From Halorussus halophilus (GTDB taxonomy: Archaea; Halobacteriota; Halobacteria; Halobacteriales; Haladaptataceae), in contig NZ_CP044523.1 in the NCBI RefSeq assembly GCF_008831545.1, forward strand, positions 3,348,001 to 3,412,000: a stretch of 64,000 nucleotides of DNA. Direction: 5' to 3'. Shown here piece after piece: positions 59,029-64,000 of this stretch (position 1 is its first letter; every line of letters starts with the position of its first letter). The notes under the pieces were generated by a model, which had not been told where the DNA came from, searched no databases, and worked only from the letters and a program-made list of their open reading frames with translations. A program made the position numbers and the translations under genes.

Positions 59029-61146
59029 TCAGAGTTCGACCTGTTCTTTCCGACCGATAGCTTCCACGAGCAGCTCCGACACGTCAATCACGTCGATGTC
59101 CTCCTCGTAGCCACCGGTCTTGCGGCCGTCCTCGTACATCGTCATGCACATCGGGCAGGCGACGACGAACTTCTCGACGCCGGATTCGGCGTCAGTGTCG
59201 TTCAGGGCTTCACGAAGTCGCTCTTCGCTCGGCTTGGGGTCTTCTTCGAAGTCCATCCAGAGGCCGCCACCGCCGCCGCCACAGCAGAAACTGTTGTCGC
59301 GGTTGCGCGGCATCTCGTCTAAGGTGCATCCCGTCGCTTTCACGATTTCGCGCGGGGCCTCGTACTCGTCGTTGTACCGTCCGAGGTGACACGGGTCGTG
59401 GTACGTGACGGTGTAGTCGAGTTCAGTTCCGTCGAGGCCGAGCAGGTCCGAGCGGAAGATTTCCTCGACCACCTGCGTGTAGTGGAAGACGTCGCCCTCG
59501 GTCCAGTCGCAGGCGTCGAACTCCGGATACTCGTTCTTGAAGGTGTTGTAGCTGTGGGGGTCCGTGCAGACGATTTTGTCGTAGTCGCAGTCTTGAATCG
59601 CCGCGGCGTTGTCCTCGACCAGCATCTCGTAGAGGCCTTCCTCACCGACGCGGCGAACGTCGTTGCCGTCGTTCTGCTCGTCGTCGTAGAGGATGCCGTA
59701 GGAGACGCCCGAGGCGTCGAGAATCGTCGCCAGCGAGCGCGCGACTTTCTGGTTGCGCTCGTCGAAACTCGGATAGTCGCCGACGTACCAGAGGAACTCC
59801 ACGTCTTCCTCGCGCGCGTCGGGAATCTCGAAGTCCAAGTCCTCGGTCCAGTCGGCACGTTTACGCTGTGGGTCGCCGAAGGTGTTGCCCTTCTGGAACA
59901 CGTCCATCATTCGGTCTTGGACGTTGGCGTCCATCTGACCCGATTCGGTGAGTCGGCGGTTCATCTCGGTGAACTGCGGGACGTGTTCGATTTCGACCGG
60001 GCAGGCGTCCATGCAGGCCATGCAGGACATGCAGGACTCCATCGTCTCGGAGTTGATAACGGAAGTTCCGCCATCAGCCACAATCGCCTTCTCTTCGGTT
60101 TCGCCCGCGTCCAGTTCTTCCCGGTATTTTTTGAGGTCGAGAATCACGTCGCGCGGGTCGAGGGGTCGCCCGGACGCCTTCGCCGGACAGACCGACGAAC
60201 AGCGACCACACTTCGTGCAGGCGTCGTGGTCGAGCAGTTGCTTCCACGAGAAGTCCTCGATGCTCGATGCACCGATTTCCTCGGGACTCGCGTCCTCGGG
60301 AACGCCTGGCAGTCGCTTGCCAGCCTTCTCGTCGCGGGTGACGACGTTCGCAAAGGAGGAAATCATGTGGAACGGCTTGGCGTACGGAATCGCGGCGACG
60401 AACGCCAAGGCCAGAATCGCGTGAGACCACCAGACCACGGGGTAGGCCGCCGTCGCAATCTCGGGGGTCACACCTGCGACTTGCATCACGTCGTAGAGGA
60501 ACCAGCCGACGAAGCTAACCGTCTCGAAGGAAACGTCGCGGGTCGCGCTGGTGCCCAGAATTCGGACGCCCTCGGTGACGTAGCCACCGACGCCCAGCAG
60601 GAACAGCGTCCAGATGAACAGGTCGTCCTCTCTGCTGGTGTGTTTACCCCAGAGTCGCTGGTTGCGGACCCAGTAACGTCGGTAGATGGCCATGCCGACG
60701 CCGACGACGAACAACAGGCCCATCGCGTCCATCACGAGCGAGTACGAGAGATAGAACGCACCCGTGAAGAACGACTCTCGGCCCAGTGCCTTCGTCCAGA
60801 TGTCCATGTCGATGGCGAGGATGGTCGTCCCGATGAGCAGGGTCAGGAAACCCCAGAGGATGAACGCGTGCATCACGCCGCCGTAGAAGTCCCTGTTGAA
60901 CTGCTTCTCGTTCGAAATCACTATCTTCGCGGACGAGGCGACTCGACTTCCGAGGTCGTCGAGTCGCTCGAACCAGTCTTCGCCGCCCTGCGAGTAGCGA
61001 GCGAACCGCTGGTAGACGCCGAAGACGAAGAAGGCGATGGCCACCGCCGCGAGGTAGTAGAAGATAAGCTCACCGAGGTGGCCTATCTTCCAGAACGTCG
61101 GGCGGGTCGTCTCGGCCCCCGCCTGTGAGAGCACAAATGTTGCCAT
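59029..61146 (-). CDS. Membrane-bound Fe-S oxidoreductase, HdrD/EtfD type
   Basis: This 705-aa protein joins a membrane cytochrome-like (NarI/HdrE-type) N-terminal domain of about six helices (20-280) to a soluble Fe-S part. Two [4Fe-4S] motifs are CTKCGRCSSVCP (about 315-326) and CMSCMACMDACP (about 375-386). The CCG half-domain HDPCHLGRYN and CCGGGGGGLW (about 590-640) would hold a non-cubane cluster; the first CCG copy has lost its Cys. Such proteins pass electrons from ETF or another donor to menaquinone. The partner ETF genes are not in this window. It is a single gene on the minus strand. Confidence 0.88.
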   Translation of the reverse strand: MATFVLSQAGAETTRPTFWKIGHLGELIFYYLAAVAIAFFVFGVYQRFARYSQGGEDWFERLDDLGSRVASSAKIVISNEKQFNRDFYGGVMHAFILWGFLTLLIGTTILAIDMDIWTKALGRESFFTGAFYLSYSLVMDAMGLLFVVGVGMAIYRRYWVRNQRLWGKHTSREDDLFIWTLFLLGVGGYVTEGVRILGTSATRDVSFETVSFVGWFLYDVMQVAGVTPEIATAAYPVVWWSHAILALAFVAAIPYAKPFHMISSFANVVTRDEKAGKRLPGVPEDASPEEIGASSIEDFSWKQLLDHDACTKCGRCSSVCPAKASGRPLDPRDVILDLKKYREELDAGETEEKAIVADGGTSVINSETMESCMSCMACMDACPVEIEHVPQFTEMNRRLTESGQMDANVQDRMMDVFQKGNTFGDPQRKRADWTEDLDFEIPDAREEDVEFLWYVGDYPSFDERNQKVARSLATILDASGVSYGILYDDEQNDGNDVRRVGEEGLYEMLVEDNAAAIQDCDYDKIVCTDPHSYNTFKNEYPEFDACDWTEGDVFHYTQVVEEIFRSDLLGLDGTELDYTVTYHDPCHLGRYNDEYEAPREIVKATGCTLDEMPRNRDNSFCCGGGGGGLWMDFEEDPKPSEERLREALNDTDAESGVEKFVVACPMCMTMYEDGRKTGGYEEDIDVIDVSELLVEAIGRKEQVEL

Positions 61147-61230
61147 GTCTTACCCCGCGGACAGGATTCGCTTAAGTTTTACCGAGTAGCGACGCCTCCC
61201 TCTCCCGAGAACGAACAATCTGTTTACAAT

Positions 61231-61938
61231 TTATAAGAGCGCCCACGCGCCCAGCGCGAACACACCGACGAACACTGGGACGTCTGCTCTCGAAAACGAC
61301 AACGGCGGCAACGTCGGGTTCCACGCGAAACAGCGCGCGCGAAGCGCCAAGGCGAATCTGTCCGCCCTACCCAGCGCACGCGAGAGACCAGCAGTACCGA
61401 CCAACTGGATTCGCTCGACCAGTCCTCGCTCGTCGCCCAACCGCGCGACCGAGGCGTCCCGAATTCGGCGCAAGTCGGCCTGCAACACGGGGAAGAACCG
61501 GAAGACGAACCCCACTCCTAACCCCAAAAACTGCCCGACTTTCCCCGGAACCAGACGCTGAATCGCCGCGCGCGAGTCTCGAACCGGCGTCGTCCGGAGG
61601 TACGCGGCACTGACGAGCAACACCAGCACCACGCGATAACTCGCCAGCGCGGTGTCGATGCCTGCCGAGACGCGAATCCACGGCGGTCCGAGCGTCAACG
61701 CCGACAGAAACGGTCCGCCGACCAAGAAGGGGAGCGCGAATCGGTACTCGTAGAGCGTTTCGCGCACGGGAACTTTTCCGGCAACGAGAACGGCCCCGAC
61801 CACGCCAGTCAGCGCGAGCAGGCCGCGCGGCGTCGTGTGCGCGAACGCCGCGGCCGCGAAGACGACCTGAAACAGCAACTTACTCCGGGGATCAAGTCGG
61901 TGTGCGAACGAGTCGCCCGGCCGGTACGCGAGCGTCAC
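61231..61938 (-). CDS. bioN: ECF transporter transmembrane subunit (BioN/EcfT)
   Basis: This 235-aa membrane subunit joins the ATPase to the substrate-binding subunit. It starts with LAYRPGDSFAHRLDPRSKLLFQ, the EcfT opening, and has the coupling arginines in RRIRDASVARLGDERGL (about 157-173) and the later RADRFALALRARCF. The GTG at 61938 is chosen because it overlaps the bioM stop by 4 nt (GTGA) and the residues upstream are not family-like. It is the last gene of bioY-bioM-bioN. Confidence 0.9.
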   Translation of the reverse strand: MTLAYRPGDSFAHRLDPRSKLLFQVVFAAAAFAHTTPRGLLALTGVVGAVLVAGKVPVRETLYEYRFALPFLVGGPFLSALTLGPPWIRVSAGIDTALASYRVVLVLLVSAAYLRTTPVRDSRAAIQRLVPGKVGQFLGLGVGFVFRFFPVLQADLRRIRDASVARLGDERGLVERIQLVGTAGLSRALGRADRFALALRARCFAWNPTLPPLSFSRADVPVFVGVFALGAWALL

Positions 61939-62633
61939 GGCACTCGAATCCCCAACTCCGCGAGTCGTTCGGGGGCCGATTCCGGCGGAGCATCCACCGC
62001 GACACTTCCGTCTCGAAGCGCGACCACGCGGTCGGCCAACTCCCACACGTCCCGCAGGTCGTGCGTGACGACGATGACGCTCGTGCCGTCTGATTTCAGC
62101 CCCGCGAGTCGCTCGACTACCGAGTCGCGTGCCGGACCATCCAGTCCTGTAAAGGGTTCGTCCAGCACCAGATGGTTCGGCTCCATCGCCAGCGCGCCAG
62201 CGATGGCGACTCGCTCGCGCTCGCCGCCGGACAGCGAGTCGATGCGCTCGTCGCGTCGGCCAGCCATGTTCACGGCGTCGAGTGCTTGCTCGACGCGGTA
62301 GTCGATTTCGTCGTGCGAGAGACCCAAATTCTCCGGGCCGAACGCTACGTCCGCGCCGATTGTCGCGGCGACGAACCCGTCGCGCGGTTGCTGGAACACC
62401 ATCCCGACGTTGGTGCGGGCGGCCACGAGGTCCTCGTGGACTGGCGTGCCATCGACCAGCACCTCGCCCGAATCGGGTTCGAGCAGACCGTTGAACTGCC
62501 GGACGAGACTCGTTTTTCCGGAGCCGTTCGGTCCTGCGACGAGGACGAACTCGCCGTCATCGATGGCGAGGCTGACTTCGTCGAGTGCCACGAAATCGCC
62601 GTAGCGATGCACCAACTCGCGCGTTTCGATCAT
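61935..62633 (-). CDS. bioM: ECF transporter ATPase (BioM)
   Basis: This 232-aa ABC ATPase powers biotin uptake. Walker A AGPNGSGKTSLVRQF (about 33-47), Q-loop in VGMVFQQP, signature LSGGERERVAIAGALA (about 133-148) and Walker B LVLDEPF are present. It lies 19 nt after bioY and overlaps bioN. With BioY and BioN it forms a complete biotin-specific ECF complex. Confidence 0.92.
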   Translation of the reverse strand: MIETRELVHRYGDFVALDEVSLAIDDGEFVLVAGPNGSGKTSLVRQFNGLLEPDSGEVLVDGTPVHEDLVAARTNVGMVFQQPRDGFVAATIGADVAFGPENLGLSHDEIDYRVEQALDAVNMAGRRDERIDSLSGGERERVAIAGALAMEPNHLVLDEPFTGLDGPARDSVVERLAGLKSDGTSVIVVTHDLRDVWELADRVVALRDGSVAVDAPPESAPERLAELGIRVP

Positions 62634-62652
62634 CTGAATTGCTACTCACTCT

Positions 62653-63234
62653 TCACTCGGCGGCGATTTGGTCGCTGTTGACGATGCCGACTGCGGCGGC
62701 GATTTTGAACGCTTCGGCGGGGATGAACGCCAACGCGCCCGCGACGAACGCTTTCTGGAGGCTCATGCCCAGGACGAGCGAGAGACCGACGACGCCGAAG
62801 GCGTAGATGACGGCGGTACCGACGACCATTGCTCCGACGAGTCGAACCACGTTGCGCTCTCCCGGATTCGTCAGTCGGAGGCCACCGTGAACGATGACGC
62901 CGACCAGAAACGCGGCGACGGGATACGACCAGAGATAGCCACCCGACTGACCGAACAGTACACCGACACCACTCGACCCGCCAGCGAAGATTGGCGCACC
63001 GACCGCACCCGCGACCAGATACAGCCCCATCGACGTGCCGCCCCAGATAGGGCCGAGCAGAATCCCGGCCAAAAAGACCCCAAGTACCTGCAAACTGATA
63101 GTTACTGGCGACACTGGATTGGGGAACGACACGTACGCGAACGCGCCAGTGAGCGCGGCCAGCAGTGCCGCGCGAGCGACGTTCTCGACGGCTTCCTCGC
63201 CAACTAACTCGACGGTTTCCGTTTCGGTACTCAT
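62653..63234 (-). CDS. bioY: Biotin ECF substrate-binding subunit BioY
   Basis: This 193-aa membrane protein has six helices and the BioY motif set: ALLAALTGAFAYVSFPNPVSPVTISLQVLG near the start, GPIWGGTSMGLYLVAGAVGAPIFAGGSSG (about 81-110, biotin pocket loop) and the later LVLGMSLQKAFVAGALAFIPAEAFKI. It binds biotin with high affinity. It is the first gene of the operon and starts 14 nt after the inner edge of a BirA-like inverted repeat. Confidence 0.93.
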   Translation of the reverse strand: MSTETETVELVGEEAVENVARAALLAALTGAFAYVSFPNPVSPVTISLQVLGVFLAGILLGPIWGGTSMGLYLVAGAVGAPIFAGGSSGVGVLFGQSGGYLWSYPVAAFLVGVIVHGGLRLTNPGERNVVRLVGAMVVGTAVIYAFGVVGLSLVLGMSLQKAFVAGALAFIPAEAFKIAAAVGIVNSDQIAAE

Positions 63235-63247
63235 ACAGTCTCGTCGC

Positions 63248-63279
63248 TCGTCAACGGAAATGAAAACTTCGGTTGACGA
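63248..63279. promoter_or_regulatory. BirA-like biotin operator over bioY promoter
   Basis: TCGTCAAC (63248-63255) and GTTGACGA (63272-63279) are perfect inverted 8-mers separated by 16 bp. The arms resemble the BirA box form (T-T-G-T-A-A-C-C, spacer, G-G-T-T-A-C-A-A) reported for biotin genes of bacteria and some archaea. The minus-strand segment GTTTTCATTTC between the arms is the likely TATA box about 30 nt before the bioY start, so a bound repressor would block initiation. Confidence 0.6.
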
Positions 63280-63313
63280 CGCAGTCGCGTGGTGGTCGTT
63301 CTCATCGCCGACA

Positions 63314-63322
63314 GGTTTAAAT
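63314..63322 (+). promoter_or_regulatory. TATA box of the cmi4-like gene
   Basis: GTTTAAATC is centred about 37 nt before the ATG at 63355, predicting a short leader of about 10 nt. The 63235-63354 gap is shared with the divergent bioY gene. Confidence 0.55.
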
Positions 63323-63354
63323 CACACCGTCACGTGGGGCCAAAACCATAGAGC

Positions 63355-63957
63355 ATGGACGAGAAGACTGAGGAACTGCGTGACATCTTCATGGACGTCA
63401 CCGACGAATCCACCGTCACCGAACGACAAGAGGAGTCCCACGGCTCGCTCAGTTCGGAGGCGGAGGTCGAGGAACGACTCCGCGAAGTCGTTGCTCGGAT
63501 GCGCGACCGGTACGACTTCGGCACGACGCTGACCGACGAGGAACTCGTAACCGTCGTCCGCGGCTTCTACGCCGGGGACTCCGACGCCGACATCGCCCGC
63601 GAGCTAGACGACGAATCGCTCGGCAAGACCGTCTCGCGCGCCCGTATCGACTTACATCTACTCCGCGAGACTGACTTCGACGCGCCGTTCGACCTCGACG
63701 AACTGCGAGAACTGCTGGAGGACGAGGTCACGAACGCCGAGGCCGCCGAGCAACTGGACGTGAGCGAATCGACCGTTCGGAAGTACCGCCGCGTAGTCGA
63801 AACCGAACAAGAACGCCTGACGGTCAGCGACCAGTTCCGCGACGAGTTCGAGAACATCCTGAAAGACCGCGAACTCACCGACCGAATGACCGAGGAGGCC
63901 CAAAAAGACGGGTTAGAGGACGCGACCGAGGGCATGGAGACGAACGTTTCCTTCTAG
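63355..63957 (+). CDS. cmi4: Conditioned-medium-induced protein 4-like HTH protein
   Basis: This 200-aa acidic protein resembles the haloarchaeal conditioned medium-induced protein 4 (cmi4) family. Two helix-turn-helix-like segments are visible: YAGDSDADIARELDDESLGKTVSRARIDLHLL (about 68-99) and EDEVTNAEAAEQLDVSESTVRKYRRVV (about 119-145). The second looks like a typical response-regulator or sigma-type HTH. The first 45 residues are polar. The family name points to a cell-density or medium response, but the role is not shown in this sequence. A dispersed hairpin element follows the stop. Confidence 0.72.
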   Translation: MDEKTEELRDIFMDVTDESTVTERQEESHGSLSSEAEVEERLREVVARMRDRYDFGTTLTDEELVTVVRGFYAGDSDADIARELDDESLGKTVSRARIDLHLLRETDFDAPFDLDELRELLEDEVTNAEAAEQLDVSESTVRKYRRVVETEQERLTVSDQFRDEFENILKDRELTDRMTEEAQKDGLEDATEGMETNVSF

Positions 63958-63960
63958 ACG

Positions 63961-64000
63961 ACCTTTTCCTGCGGGGTGGGCGCAGAGCGCCAACCCGCTG
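63961..64000 (+). repeat. Dispersed hairpin element, copy C, cut by window end
   Basis: The last 40 bases match 39019-39058 with three differences: 5' box ACCTTTTCCTGCGG, GGTGGGC and its near complement GCCAACC, then CTG where the 3' box begins. It starts 4 nt after the cmi4-like stop, the same position copy A has after polC. The 3' box is outside the window. Confidence 0.7.

Noticed and set aside
59386-61128. 580-aa plus-strand ORF opposite the Fe-S oxidoreductase
   Set aside because: The minus strand encodes a protein with clear Fe-S motifs over the same bases. The plus-strand peptide is a GC-driven shadow with no family-like features. The same holds for 31218-32981.

Overview
The window is chromosomal DNA of a halophilic archaeon (class Halobacteria). 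The evidence is the acidic, D/E-rich proteins, the high GC content, leaderless promoters with a TATA box about 26 nt before the start codon, Tat-lipobox signals on secreted proteins, and archaeal genes such as hel308, hef, polC (DP2), purO and cgi121. I cannot name the genus from sequence alone. About 65 protein genes and one tRNA gene are supported. Most are conserved housekeeping genes. There is no provirus, CRISPR array or insertion sequence.

Layout. 1-1271 is non-coding and looks like the right part of a replication origin: Orc1/Cdc6 origin-recognition boxes (ORBs) lie in near-dyad symmetry around an AT-rich core, with short tandem repeats on both sides. 1272-3071 is the origin-linked operon oapA/arvA-arvB-arvC, whose GTPase is reported to drive extracellular vesicle formation in Haloferax. 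3.1-20.5 kb carries a MATE exporter, several small proteins, a ferredoxin, hel308-cgi121, tRNA-Gln, a membrane-anchored arylsulfotransferase-like propeller, purO, a phosphoesterase, a FkbM methyltransferase, mdh, a stress protein, a small protein with LYG(S/D)P repeats, and hef. 20.5-26.1 kb has a TauE exporter, a dolichol-kinase-like protein, glyS, a four-CBS protein and two hypotheticals. 26.1-33 kb is a complete Dpp/Opp-type peptide ABC operon read on the minus strand.

33.3-39 kb holds a small protein, a PPC-domain protein and the PolD large subunit polC, interrupted by a 494-aa intein with a LAGLIDADG endonuclease and a non-canonical C-terminal Gln. 39-44.7 kb has palindrome-rich spacers, panE, a flippase-like membrane protein, a sulfatase-fold hydrolase and a NifU-like protein. 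An iron-siderophore type binding protein at 44.7-45.9 kb has DtxR-like operators over its promoter. 46-58 kb contains a RecJ-like phosphoesterase and the tetrapyrrole genes hemD, hemC, hemL and hemB, with an ammonium transporter fused to a PII regulator between hemL and hemB. 58-64 kb has a DedA protein, a membrane Fe-S oxidoreductase of the HdrD/EtfD type, the biotin importer bioY-bioM-bioN behind a BirA-like inverted repeat, and a cmi4-like helix-turn-helix protein.

The parts most worth follow-up are the origin architecture and stray ORBs, the unusual PolC intein, a family of short hairpin elements placed right after genes (39019, 44240, 63961), a nested-stem element at 39784-39872, the leader ORF of hel308, and the operators upstream of the iron and biotin genes.
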